From assembly GCF_007833165.1 (NCBI RefSeq), contig NZ_VOBQ01000021.1:1-64000 (forward strand): a stretch of DNA of 64,000 bases, in the 5' to 3' direction. This stretch comes from Caenimonas sedimenti. Its GTDB lineage: Bacteria > Pseudomonadota > Gammaproteobacteria > Burkholderiales > Burkholderiaceae_C. Position 1 is the stretch's first letter, and each line of letters starts with the position of its first letter. The position numbers and the translations under genes are program-made. The notes beneath the pieces were generated by a model. It saw nothing but the letters and a program-made list of their open reading frames with translations, was not told the DNA's origin and did not search any database. Shown here in pieces: positions 42,529-50,791 of this stretch.

Positions 42529-45441
42529 ATGCAAGGCTGGCAGACACCGTACCTGGGCTTGCGCGACCTGCCGCGTGAACTCACTGAGTTCGAATTGCAG
42601 GCCTTCTTCAGCTTCAGTCATGCCGAGTTCGAACTGATCGCGCGCCGGCGAGGCGACAACCACAAGCTGGGCCTGGCACTGCACATCGGTTTCGTGCGCA
42701 TGAGTGGCCGACCGTTGAACAGTGTGCGTGCGGTCCCGCCCGTGTTGCTGCGTCACCTGGGCCAGATGCTGGGCATCACCACACCCGACCTGGCGTCGCT
42801 GCGTGCGCTGTACGCCCGTGGCCGAACCCTGTTCGATCACCAGCAGCAGGCCTGCGAGGCGTTGGGCTTTGCTTGGATGACCGAGCACCAGCGCCGAGCG
42901 TTGGTGCGAGTCCTGCGCGATGAAGTGACCCACAGCGCTGATCGCGAGCGGCTGCTGCTGCATGCCCGGCATTGGTTGTACGAACACCGGCTACTCATCG
43001 TGCACGACCGCGTCATCCGCAGCCTGGTGGCGGTTGCACTGACCGAACTCGAGGCCGCCACTGCCCAGGCGATCCGAGCCGCAGTGCCGCCCGCCCTGCT
43101 CAAACGTTGGGCGTCGGCGCTGGACAGTGCGCGCCCGGATGGCCAGCACAGCCAGAGCTGGCTGTGGAGCGCACCGGCCAAGCACTCGACGCGCCAGATC
43201 ACCGAGGTGCTCGAACGCATTGCCTTCCTGACGGATTTGGGCATCGATCAACACATGGGCAACCTCAACGACGTGCTGGTGCGCCGCTATGCGCGGCGCA
43301 TGGCCAGCAGGCCGCCCTCGGTCAGCGCCCGGATCAAGGAGCCGGCGCGCACGCTCGAGATGGCCTGCTTCCTGCGCTATTGCCTGCTGACGGCCACAGA
43401 TCAGCTCATCCTCATGTTCCAGCGTCGTGTGGCCGACCTCTGGCGCCAGTGCGCCGACGGCGTGACGGCAACCGTCGACTGGGCGCAGCAGTACCAGCAG
43501 TTGCTTCAGGAACTGACCGATCTTGCGGCCCAGGAGACGGTGCCGGATGCCGAACTGCGGTCGCGCTTGGTCAGTCTGGTCGCAGCCAAGCGTGCCCGGC
43601 GGCCACCCAGTCGGGCGTCGATCATCCGCCAGCACCTCATCGACGCCATTGCCCCGGTGCGCTCGCTGCTGGTGGCAGTGAGCGGGCTGGCCTGGCAAGC
43701 CACGGGCGAGCATCCGGCGATCGATGCGTTGGACAGGCTGCGCACCCTGTACGCTGCCGGCACCAAGAGCCTGCCGGGCGAGGTCACGGCAGCGCGCCTG
43801 GGCCCGGCATGGCGTCAAGCCATCGCTGACGTCGACCGTGAGCGGGCGTTCCGGGCATTGGAGGTGGCCACCCTGTTCGCCTTGCGCCGAGCGCTGCGCA
43901 ACGGCTCGGTCTGGATTGAGCACTCCTTGAGCTTCCGCGGCCGCGAGCGGCTGTTCATCCCGGATGAGCGCTGGAAGACCGAAGCCCGGCGCCACTACGC
44001 CCGGCTGCAGCTGCCGGCCAAGGCCAGTGACTTCCTCACACCGTTGCTTGCACGCGTTCGCGCTGGTATCGATGCGGTGGCTGCTGCCACGCGCGCCGGA
44101 TCGCTGCGCGTGGATGACGAGTTGCACTTGGCACCACTGGCCGCCGATGAAGAAGATCCCGAAGTCACCAAACTGCGCAGCCGGCTTGACCAGCGCATCG
44201 GCGAGGTGCAACTGCCCGAGGTCATCCTGGCCGTGGACGCCCAGGTGCGCTTCAGCTGGATCATGCTCGGGCGTGAGCCCAGATCGGGCCATGAGCTGCT
44301 GATGGCCTATGCCGGCATCCTGGCCCACGGCACCAGTCTGAGCGCCGCCGAGTGCGCGCGCATGATCCCGCAGCTGTCGGCCACCAGCATCCGCCTGGCC
44401 ATGCGCTGGGCCGGCGATGAGCGGCGTCTGGCCCTGGCCTGCCAGGCGGTGCTGGAGTTCATGCAGCGCCATGCCATCGCAGCGACATGGGGCCGAGCCG
44501 ATCTGGCCTCGTCGGACATGATGAGCCTGGAGACCAGCCGGCGGGTATGGCAGGCACGCCAGGATCCACGGCGCCAGACGGCCTCCATCGGCGTGTACAG
44601 CCATGTGCGCGACCGCTGGGGGATCTTCCACGCCCAGCCGATCGTGCTCAATGAGCGCCAGGCCGGCGCCGCCATCGAAGGGGTCGTGAGACAGGAGCGG
44701 GTGGAGGTGTCGCAGTTGGCTGTCGACACGCACGGCTACACCGACTTCGCCATGGCGCTATCGCGTCTGCTGGGCTTCGATCTGTGCCCGCGGCTGCGCG
44801 AACTGCGGCAACGCCACCTGTTCGTGCCGCGAGGAATGACAATCCCTGTGGAGATCGCCGCCGTGTGTGAGGCCAGCGTGGACACGACACTGATCGAAGC
44901 TCATTGGGACCAGCTGGTGCATCTGGCGGCCTCGGTGCAGACAGGTCACGCCAGCGCGGTGACGGCGCTGGCCAGGTTCGGGTCGGCCGCCAGAGGAGAC
45001 CCGATCTACGACGCCGGTGTGCAGCTGGGCAAGCTGCTCAGGACGGCCTTCCTGGCGGACTACTTCGTCAATGCCGGCTTCCGCAGGGAGCTGCGCCGGG
45101 TACTCAACAGGGGTGAGGCGGTGAACGCACTCAAGCGTGCGATTTACACGGGCCGTGTAGGGCCGGCCCAGGCCCGGCGTGCGGACGAGATGCAAGCCGT
45201 GGCCGACGCCTTGAGCCTGCTGGCCAACATCGTGATGGCATGGAACACGGCGCAGATGCAGGCGGTACTGGACCGGTGGGCCAACAGGCGACAAATCGTG
45301 CCGCCGGAGCTGACCGGGCGCATCGCACCGACGCGGCTGGAGGGCATCAACCTGCGCGGGGTCTTCCGCTTCCCGCTGGAGCGCTACGCAGGCCAGATCC
45401 TGCCGTCACAAACTACAGCGAAAACGAGTGCTGGCGGCTGA
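42529..45441 (+). CDS. tnpA: Tn3-family transposase TnpA
   Basis: A 970-residue DDE transposase. The N-terminal DUF4158-type DNA-binding region (MQGWQTPYLGLRDLPRELTEFELQAFFSFS) and the C-terminal DDE_Tnp_Tn3 domain are both complete. Catalytic residues can be placed as Asp in LAVDTHGYTDF (about 730), Asp in EAHWDQLVHLAASV (about 792) and Glu in LNRGEAVNALKRAIYTGR (about 860). Length and start match IS1071-type transposases. The gene is uninterrupted, so the element may still be active. Confidence 0.95.
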   Translation: MQGWQTPYLGLRDLPRELTEFELQAFFSFSHAEFELIARRRGDNHKLGLALHIGFVRMSGRPLNSVRAVPPVLLRHLGQMLGITTPDLASLRALYARGRTLFDHQQQACEALGFAWMTEHQRRALVRVLRDEVTHSADRERLLLHARHWLYEHRLLIVHDRVIRSLVAVALTELEAATAQAIRAAVPPALLKRWASALDSARPDGQHSQSWLWSAPAKHSTRQITEVLERIAFLTDLGIDQHMGNLNDVLVRRYARRMASRPPSVSARIKEPARTLEMACFLRYCLLTATDQLILMFQRRVADLWRQCADGVTATVDWAQQYQQLLQELTDLAAQETVPDAELRSRLVSLVAAKRARRPPSRASIIRQHLIDAIAPVRSLLVAVSGLAWQATGEHPAIDALDRLRTLYAAGTKSLPGEVTAARLGPAWRQAIADVDRERAFRALEVATLFALRRALRNGSVWIEHSLSFRGRERLFIPDERWKTEARRHYARLQLPAKASDFLTPLLARVRAGIDAVAAATRAGSLRVDDELHLAPLAADEEDPEVTKLRSRLDQRIGEVQLPEVILAVDAQVRFSWIMLGREPRSGHELLMAYAGILAHGTSLSAAECARMIPQLSATSIRLAMRWAGDERRLALACQAVLEFMQRHAIAATWGRADLASSDMMSLETSRRVWQARQDPRRQTASIGVYSHVRDRWGIFHAQPIVLNERQAGAAIEGVVRQERVEVSQLAVDTHGYTDFAMALSRLLGFDLCPRLRELRQRHLFVPRGMTIPVEIAAVCEASVDTTLIEAHWDQLVHLAASVQTGHASAVTALARFGSAARGDPIYDAGVQLGKLLRTAFLADYFVNAGFRRELRRVLNRGEAVNALKRAIYTGRVGPAQARRADEMQAVADALSLLANIVMAWNTAQMQAVLDRWANRRQIVPPELTGRIAPTRLEGINLRGVFRFPLERYAGQILPSQTTAKTSAGG

Positions 45442-45565
45442 AATCGACCACGCAAACAGGCCCTCAGCGGCCGATCGGGAGACCAACAGAAACTCAAGGC
45501 ATGACAAGCACTTGCGCGTACTACTGGAGCAGACCCCGCGCCAATCCTCGCTCTCCAGGGAGGCA

Positions 45566-45603
45566 CGAACCGTCACTTTCTGCACTGAAATCAAAAGGAC
45601 CCC
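45566..45603 (-). repeat. Right terminal inverted repeat of the Tn3-family element
   Basis: The reverse complement of 45566-45603 begins GGGGTCCTTTTGATTTCAGT and ends GTGACGGTTCG, matching the left repeat at 34 of 38 positions. It is followed by the second copy of the TCGCC target duplication (45604-45608). Confidence 0.92.
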
Positions 45604-45640
45604 TCGCCGCGCCCGCCTTGCCTTCCAGCCCTGCAGAGGG

Positions 45641-46132
45641 TCAGCCGCAGCAGCCGTCCCTCGTGCGCGTCGGCTTCAAGGTTGGCCTGGCCGCAGGCCG
45701 GGCGTCCGCCGCCCCCAGGTCGCGCAGAATGCAGCACTCGGGGGCGGGGCCACCCGCGCACCCTTCATCGCACGCGGTGACAAAGGCCGAAAGGCTGCGT
45801 TCCAATGCATTGAGTTCCGAGAGCTTGGTGCGGACCGCGTCCAGGTGCGACTGGGCTAGGTCGCGCGCCTCCACGCAATCGCGCTCACTGCTGGAAGCGA
45901 GCGACGCCAGGGCCTTGGTGTCGTCGAGGGTGAAGCCGAAGTCCCGGCATCGGCGGATCAGCGTGAGGAGATCTTGCGAAGCCGCCAAGTAGACGCGGTG
46001 GCCGCTGGGTCGGCGCGTCGCTTTCGGGATCAGGCCGATCTCCTCGTAGTAGCGGATGGCAGAGACGGCCAGCCCGGTGCGGCTGGCCAAGTCACCGATG
46101 GCGAGCATTTCGGGGGCCTGGGTTGAACTCAT
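45641..46132 (-). CDS. MerR-family metal regulator
   Basis: A 163-residue MerR-type activator. The winged helix is AIGDLASRTGLAVSAIRYYEEIGLIPKATRRPSGHRVYLA. The metal loop is cysteine-rich: Cys 86 (ERDCVEAR), Cys 121 and 125 (ACDEGCAGG), Cys 133-134 (PECCILRDLG) and a terminal CCG. This differs from Hg-MerR and CadR and looks like regulators for soft metals or thiol-linked ions. It is divergent from the MerF/MerC-like gene with a clear operator between. The Tn3-family element lies only 37 bp from its 3' end. Confidence 0.82.
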   Translation of the reverse strand: MSSTQAPEMLAIGDLASRTGLAVSAIRYYEEIGLIPKATRRPSGHRVYLAASQDLLTLIRRCRDFGFTLDDTKALASLASSSERDCVEARDLAQSHLDAVRTKLSELNALERSLSAFVTACDEGCAGGPAPECCILRDLGAADARPAARPTLKPTRTRDGCCG

Positions 46133-46143
46133 CGCAAAAATCC

Positions 46144-46174
46144 TTGCATCTCAAGTGACTTGAGGTCCTAGAGT
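46144..46174 (+). promoter_or_regulatory. MerR-type operator/promoter of the MerF-like gene
   Basis: TTGCAT (46144-46149) and TAGAGT (46169-46174) are separated by 19 bp. The spacer starts with the perfect dyad CTCAAGT-G-ACTTGAG (46150-46164). The ATG at 46181 begins 6 nt after the -10, so the transcript would start at or beside it. Confidence 0.75.
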
Positions 46175-46180
46175 GAGTTT

Positions 46181-46519
46181 ATGTCCACAACAGCCCAAGG
46201 CAAGACACTCGTGAAAAAAACCATTTATGGAGCTCTGGGCTTAGCCGGGGCGTGTGCCGCCTGCTGCGCGATCCCCATCGCCTTTCCAATGCTCGCCGGC
46301 GCGTCCCTGGCCGGGGCCGCCGGCTGGGTAGGCGCAGACTCGATGCTGATCGCCGGCACCGCCGCAGCGGTTGTTGGTGCAGCGATCTTCTGGAGGCGCA
46401 AGGCGCGCCAGGCGAGCGCGAATGCGGGCGCGAGCTGCCCGACGCCGACGACTCCGGTCGGTACGGGGCGCTGTGGCTGTTCAGGCGCAAGCGGCTCCGC
46501 GGGAGCTTGCCAAGTTTGA
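46181..46519 (+). CDS. MerF/MerC-like small metal transport protein
   Basis: A 112-residue protein with two transmembrane helices. The first has GLAGACAACCAIPIAFPMLAGASLAG, with paired cysteines positioned as in MerT/MerF/MerC mercury transporters; the second is IAGTAAAVVGAAIFWRRK. The C-terminal tail carries more cysteines (GASCPTP... RCGCSGASGSAGAC). It likely imports or moves a soft cation for a cytosolic partner, but no reductase gene is nearby. A GTG start at 46211 with AAGG upstream is an alternative to the possibly leaderless ATG. Confidence 0.6.
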   Translation: MSTTAQGKTLVKKTIYGALGLAGACAACCAIPIAFPMLAGASLAGAAGWVGADSMLIAGTAAAVVGAAIFWRRKARQASANAGASCPTPTTPVGTGRCGCSGASGSAGACQV

Positions 46520-46731
46520 GCACGAGATCTCTCGTCTGGGAACAGTCTCGGCCACGACGTGAGGGCGACGGTCAACGCCGTCCTCCTGTCCTGGCAAGGG
46601 CCGTCGGCAGCACATGAGCAGGCAGGGCCTTGCGGAGATCGGACTGGCAGGCGCAGCTGCACCTGGAGCACCTTCGTGTCCGAAACCGCCCTCCTTGGCG
46701 CCGCCGCTTGAACTACCCGTCACTTCTGGGT

Positions 46732-47844
46732 TCATCCCAGTAGGTTCTCCTTTGGATTTGGAGGGGCCACTCCCGTGCCGCGTCGATCGCGAAACTCGGT
46801 AGGGGTCATGCCGTAGCGCTCCCGAAAAGCCCGGTTGAACGGTCCGATTGACCCGAAGCCCGCCTCCAGCGCCAGAGTAAGAATCGGACGGCGGTCGAGC
46901 GCAGGGTCCATCATCCGCGCGGTGACCTCGCGCAGCCGGTAGTCGTTGACGAAGGATGCGAAGTGGCGGTGGCCCAGGCGTACGAGGATCAGCCGCCGCA
47001 GCACGTATTCAGGTACGTTCAGAGCCGTGGCCAGCAGTTTGACCGAGAGCGCGGCGTCCCGGTAGAGATGCTTGTCCTGCATGAGGGCGGCCAGCCGGTC
47101 GATCAGCGCCGAGTCGCCTTCCGTTGAATCGCCCGGTGGCGCTTCTGGCGCTGCCGGCGCGTCTGGCTTGCTGGGCACTGCGGGCGGCTCGAAGAGTGCC
47201 TCCTGGGCTTGCGTCCTGACTCCGAGCAGAAACACCGCGCTGGACAGCAACGCCAGGTCGATCACCGTGACATTGAGCAGATCCACCCATGCGGGGGGTG
47301 CTGAGCGCTGCAGGTAGATCTCGACCAGCAATATCCCCAGGCTGTAGAACCCCAGCGCGCCAACCACGATCCAGCGCAGGCGACGGCGCGCGTCGACCAG
47401 ATCGCCTTCGCGACTGCGCCAGGCCCTGACACCAGCGGCCCCCAGAAAACCGATTGCCACCAGCTTGTGCACGCCGCCCCATGCGCCCCGCCATGATTGC
47501 GACACTTGCAGGTAGTCCATCGCGGCCAGCAGGCCGCTGGCGATCATGATTGCCGCTCCAATCCAGGCTACACGGGGAACGTGTCGGTCGTCCTCCAGCA
47601 CGATCGATGCAAGCCGCCAGAACGCGAATGGAAATGCCAGCGCCGCCAGCACCAGCGGAAGCAGGCCAGCTTCGGCACGGCACTGCAGTGCGGGAGAAGA
47701 GCACGCCAAATAGGCGGTCACACACGAGAGCACAACCACCAAGGCGGCTCGAAGGCGCCAGCCTCCGCGCGCTGCGGTCACCAGCAGCAGCAGGATCGCA
47801 ATGGCGATGCCTGCACCGCGAAGAAGGGGCTCGATCGAATTCAT
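46732..47844 (-). CDS. Membrane-embedded AraC-family regulator
   Basis: A 370-residue protein (398 if an upstream ATG at 47928 is used). The N-terminal half has about seven transmembrane helices (AGIAIAILLLLVTA to LLNVTVIDLALLSSAVFLLGV), then a Pro/Ala-rich linker, then an AraC DNA-binding domain (AALSVKLLATALNVPEYVLRRLILVRLGHRHFASFVNDYRLREV... ILTLALEAGFGSIGPFNRAFRERYGMTPTEFR). Signal sensing in the membrane and DNA binding are thus on one chain. It is divergent from the hydroxylase/DUF2147 operon, its likely target. The ligand is unknown. Confidence 0.82.
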   Translation of the reverse strand: MNSIEPLLRGAGIAIAILLLLVTAARGGWRLRAALVVVLSCVTAYLACSSPALQCRAEAGLLPLVLAALAFPFAFWRLASIVLEDDRHVPRVAWIGAAIMIASGLLAAMDYLQVSQSWRGAWGGVHKLVAIGFLGAAGVRAWRSREGDLVDARRRLRWIVVGALGFYSLGILLVEIYLQRSAPPAWVDLLNVTVIDLALLSSAVFLLGVRTQAQEALFEPPAVPSKPDAPAAPEAPPGDSTEGDSALIDRLAALMQDKHLYRDAALSVKLLATALNVPEYVLRRLILVRLGHRHFASFVNDYRLREVTARMMDPALDRRPILTLALEAGFGSIGPFNRAFRERYGMTPTEFRDRRGTGVAPPNPKENLLG

Positions 47845-48000
47845 GGCCGTCAGAAGCATGTCACGAGACGCGCGGGCGATCTCGCCATAACTTGCAAATT
47901 CTGGCCCTTTTGACGAAAGGGCAAGCATTCGCGGGAATCAGGGAGACGCCCGAACGTGCTTTTCCTAGATTGGCGCTCTTCAACGCCAAGGGACTTCTCC

Positions 48001-49338
48001 ATGACCTGTTTCCAAGACTACTGGACAACCGCAGTCGCGGCTTGGCCAGGCATCTGGCTGTCCGATCTGTTGCGCTACCTGATCGTGGCCGGCGGTTTTG
48101 CTGTCGCCCTGGCCTGGGTGCCGGCCGCCTGGCGGGCACGCCGCACTGTTCGCATCCGCCAGGTCGCCGGAGGTCAGCAATTGCGCGAGTTCGGCCATTC
48201 CATGCTCACCGTGCTGGTCTTCTCGCTGGTGGGTACCAGCGTTCTGCTGGGTTACCACGCGGGCCTGATGAAGATTTACTCCGACCCGGAAGCCTTCGGC
48301 TGGCCCTGGCTGCTGGCCAGCTTCTTCGTCATGGTCGTGCTGCATGACACCTGGTTCTACTGGACGCACAGGCTGATGCATCACCGCATGCTGCTCCGCT
48401 GGACGCATCGCACCCATCACCAATCGCTGGCACCCACTCCCTGGGCTGCTTACTCGTTCGCTCCGGCCGAAGCGCTGGTGCAGGCCCTCTTCCTGCCGCT
48501 GTTCCTGCTGGCCGTGCCGGCACACCCTGTCGTCGCGTTCCTGTGGATGGCGCACATGATCGTGCGCAATGTGGCAGGCCATACGGGGGTGGAACTGGTG
48601 CCCCGGTCCTGGCTGGCGGGCTGGTGGGGCCGCTGGCTGACCACCACGCTGCACCATGAAATGCATCACGCCCATGGGCACGCCAACTACGGCCTTTACT
48701 TTACCTGGTGGGACCGCTGGTGCGACACCGAACATCCCCAATACGGCGACCAGCTATGGGCGCTCGCGGGTCGGCTGCACCAGCCGACTGCCGGCGCTGG
48801 CCCGGCGCAATCGCCACGAGAAGTGCTGGGCAAGACACCAACGGTGTTGCTGGCCCTGGTTGTCGCAGGTATGGGCGCATTGGCAACTCCAGAGGCACTG
48901 GCTTCCAGCGTGCACGGCGAGTGGGCGACCCAGGGCTACTCGGCCCGGGTGGACATCCGGCCTTGCCAGGCCGCGCCAGGGAAGCTGTGCGGGGCCATCA
49001 CCTGGTTGTGGGAGCCGGTGGACGGACAAGGCAAGCCCATTCTCGACGCGAAACACCCCGATGCTTCGCGCCGCGGGCAGCCGCTGCTCGGCATGGAAAT
49101 GCTCAGCGGCTTCAAGCCTGGACTTGTTGCCGGCTCCTGGGCGGATGGCCAGATCTACAACCCGGAAGACGGGCGGACCTACAGTGCGAGGATGAAGCTG
49201 CGTTCGCCCGAAGTGTTGGAAGTCGAAGGCTGCGTGCTCGTCTTGTGTTCCAGGCAGATCTGGCGCCGGGTGCCACGGCGTTGCGACAGCGAGTCCAAAG
49301 GCATCGGCCACGAGAAAGTTTCGGCTCAAACCCCATGA
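48001..49338 (+). CDS. Fatty-acid hydroxylase fused to DUF2147
   Basis: A 445-residue fusion. Residues 1-285 are a sterol desaturase/fatty acid hydroxylase-type membrane di-iron domain with His motifs HDTWFYWTHRLMHH, HRTHH and HHEMHHAHGHANYG. After a linker, a hydrophobic segment (VLLALVVAGMGALATPEALA) resembles an internal signal sequence. It is followed by a DUF2147 domain (HGEWATQGYSARVDIRPCQAAPGKLCGAITWLW... GVEGC-type end), normally a separate periplasmic protein. The start at 48001 has AGGGA upstream; an upstream GTG (47956) is an alternative. The stop overlaps the next gene. Confidence 0.75.
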   Translation: MTCFQDYWTTAVAAWPGIWLSDLLRYLIVAGGFAVALAWVPAAWRARRTVRIRQVAGGQQLREFGHSMLTVLVFSLVGTSVLLGYHAGLMKIYSDPEAFGWPWLLASFFVMVVLHDTWFYWTHRLMHHRMLLRWTHRTHHQSLAPTPWAAYSFAPAEALVQALFLPLFLLAVPAHPVVAFLWMAHMIVRNVAGHTGVELVPRSWLAGWWGRWLTTTLHHEMHHAHGHANYGLYFTWWDRWCDTEHPQYGDQLWALAGRLHQPTAGAGPAQSPREVLGKTPTVLLALVVAGMGALATPEALASSVHGEWATQGYSARVDIRPCQAAPGKLCGAITWLWEPVDGQGKPILDAKHPDASRRGQPLLGMEMLSGFKPGLVAGSWADGQIYNPEDGRTYSARMKLRSPEVLEVEGCVLVLCSRQIWRRVPRRCDSESKGIGHEKVSAQTP

Positions 49339-49796
49339 ACGCACTCGAACTCAAGATTCCCCCACCGGCGTTGGCAGTGGGCCTCGCGCTTCTCATGTGG
49401 CTCACGTCCTTGCTGGTCGAGCCATTGCCGATGTCGTTCGGGGCTCGGCTGGGCGCGGCGCTGGCTCTTGCCGCCATCGGCCAGAGTATCAGCATCTCCG
49501 GCATGCTCGCATTTCGGCGAGCGAAAACAACCGTCAATCCGTTCAAGCCAGACACCGCGTCGGCGTTGGTCACCAACAGCGTCTATCGCTTCACGCGCAA
49601 TCCCATGTACGTCGGGCTGCTGTTGACGCTCCTCGGTTGGGCGGCATTCCTGTCGAGCCCTGCAGCCTTGCTCTTCCTGATTGCTTTCGTGTTGTACATG
49701 AACCGGTTCCAGATTGAACCGGAAGAGCGCGTGCTTTCATCGCTCTTCGGTACCGACTTCACAGCCTACAAGGCGCGGGTGCGTCGTTGGGTCTGA
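49335..49796 (+). CDS. Isoprenylcysteine/phospholipid methyltransferase-like membrane protein
   Basis: A 153-residue ICMT/PEMT-type protein with about four helices. The C-terminal motifs RFTRNPMYVGLLLTLLGWAAF and EPEERVLSSLFGTDFTAYKARVRRWV are the cofactor-binding signature of this family. The start overlaps the hydroxylase stop (ATGA), so it acts in the same pathway, perhaps methylating a lipid or thiol made or used by the hydroxylase. Its 3' end overlaps senB on the other strand by 31 bp. Confidence 0.82.
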   Translation: MNALELKIPPPALAVGLALLMWLTSLLVEPLPMSFGARLGAALALAAIGQSISISGMLAFRRAKTTVNPFKPDTASALVTNSVYRFTRNPMYVGLLLTLLGWAAFLSSPAALLFLIAFVLYMNRFQIEPEERVLSSLFGTDFTAYKARVRRWV

Positions 49797-50791
49797 GGCC
49801 CAGCCTGTAGGTCATCGACGAGGTGCATCAACGCCTGACGCTCTGCCCCAGGATCGAACAAGCCTGTCCGCAGGGCGCATTGCGCGCGCAGGCGCGCAAG
49901 CAGCGTGGCTGGCTGGTCCTGTGTCGCGGCTCGCTGGCCGGCGCGGCAGCACTCCAGCAACGTCGCCAGACCTGCCGCATCGCCGTGCTCGAAATACCCT
50001 TCATATTCCTTGCCAAGCATGCCGACGTTGCCGCCCACCCTCGAAGCGAGCACGGGTGTGCCGCTGCGGATGGCTTCCATGATCACGTGGGCACCGCCTT
50101 CCATGGCGCTGGTATGCACGAGCACGTGGGCGCGCTGGATCGCCTGGCGCGTCGCCGCGTGTGGCAGGGCGCCCAGCCAGTGGTAGTGCAGGCATTCACG
50201 CGCGGTCCGGCGCGCCAGCTCACCCAGAGCGGCCTCACTGGCTTCACCGATGTGGCAAATCTGGATGCCGCTACATGGGCCTAGCAGCCGTGCCGCGTCG
50301 AACAGTGTCTGTGGGCTCTTCACTTGGCGCAGGTGCCCGACCATGACGGCGCGCAGCGACCGGGTGGTTTTTGGCAGTGTCTGGCGCAGGGCAGCGGACT
50401 GATAAATCACGCGGGCCTTGGCTCGAGCCTGCGCCGGCAGCGCGTCCAGCCCCAGTTCCTGCAGTACGACAAGCAGCTGCGCAACGTCCAACGAGCGCTG
50501 AGCCGCCTGGTCGATCGTGATGTCGCGGTACAGATCAGTGCCGGTCAAAATCACGGCCAGTCCCCGAGGGCCATGTGCGTTGGCCCACGCCTGCACGGCT
50601 TCAGCTGACCGCCGGGCGTGTAGCGCCAGCATGATTTCATCGCTTTCGGCTCGGGCGTCGGGCCACTGTTGGGTGATCCGCACCGGATGCGTGGCACCCA
50701 GCAGCTGCCGCCAGCGTCTGGCGGTCTGCCAGTTGCCGTTGTTGGCGTCAGCCAGCGCCGGGCTTACGATGACGATCGATGGATACCGCAT
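49766..50791 (-). CDS. senB: SenB, selenosugar synthase (glycosyltransferase)
   Basis: A 341-residue GT-B glycosyltransferase. The start VIVSPALADANNGNWQTARRWRQLLG and the C-terminal HYHWLGALPHAATRQAIQRAHVLVHTSAMEGGAHVIMEAIRSGTPVLASRVGGNVGMLG match the family that joins UDP-sugars to selenophosphate in selenoneine biosynthesis. Its partner senA is head to head, the two ATGs overlapping by 13 bp. The selenophosphate synthase senC is not in view. The assignment rests on this pairing and the motifs. Confidence 0.75.
   Translation of the reverse strand: MRYPSIVIVSPALADANNGNWQTARRWRQLLGATHPVRITQQWPDARAESDEIMLALHARRSAEAVQAWANAHGPRGLAVILTGTDLYRDITIDQAAQRSLDVAQLLVVLQELGLDALPAQARAKARVIYQSAALRQTLPKTTRSLRAVMVGHLRQVKSPQTLFDAARLLGPCSGIQICHIGEASEAALGELARRTARECLHYHWLGALPHAATRQAIQRAHVLVHTSAMEGGAHVIMEAIRSGTPVLASRVGGNVGMLGKEYEGYFEHGDAAGLATLLECCRAGQRAATQDQPATLLARLRAQCALRTGLFDPGAERQALMHLVDDLQAGPQTQRRTRAL

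Larger units (their letters stand above)
42376..45603 (+). mobile_element. Complete Tn3-family element, IS1071-like (tnpA only)
   Basis: A 3228-bp insertion carrying only a 970-residue transposase gene. It is bounded by 38-bp inverted repeats starting GGGGTCC (42376-42413 and 45566-45603, 34 of 38 identical) and flanked by a perfect 5-bp target duplication TCGCC at 42371-42375 and 45604-45608. No resolvase gene or res site is seen, as in IS1071, a Burkholderiales element often flanking catabolic genes. The short terminal repeats differ from the 110-bp repeats reported for IS1071, so it is a relative rather than IS1071 itself. It split an intergenic region between the Spy-like and MerR genes. 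Confidence 0.92.

Noticed and set aside
42991..44733. A 580-residue open frame opposite tnpA
   Set aside because: It is wholly inside the conserved transposase gene and shows no protein family features.
42414..45565. A resolvase or passenger gene inside the Tn3-family element
   Set aside because: Only short non-coding stretches flank tnpA (about 115 and 124 bp); no other open frame is credible.
46520..46731. Possible small gene between the MerF-like gene and the AraC regulator
   Set aside because: Short frames here lack a start signal and recognisable sequence; treated as intergenic.
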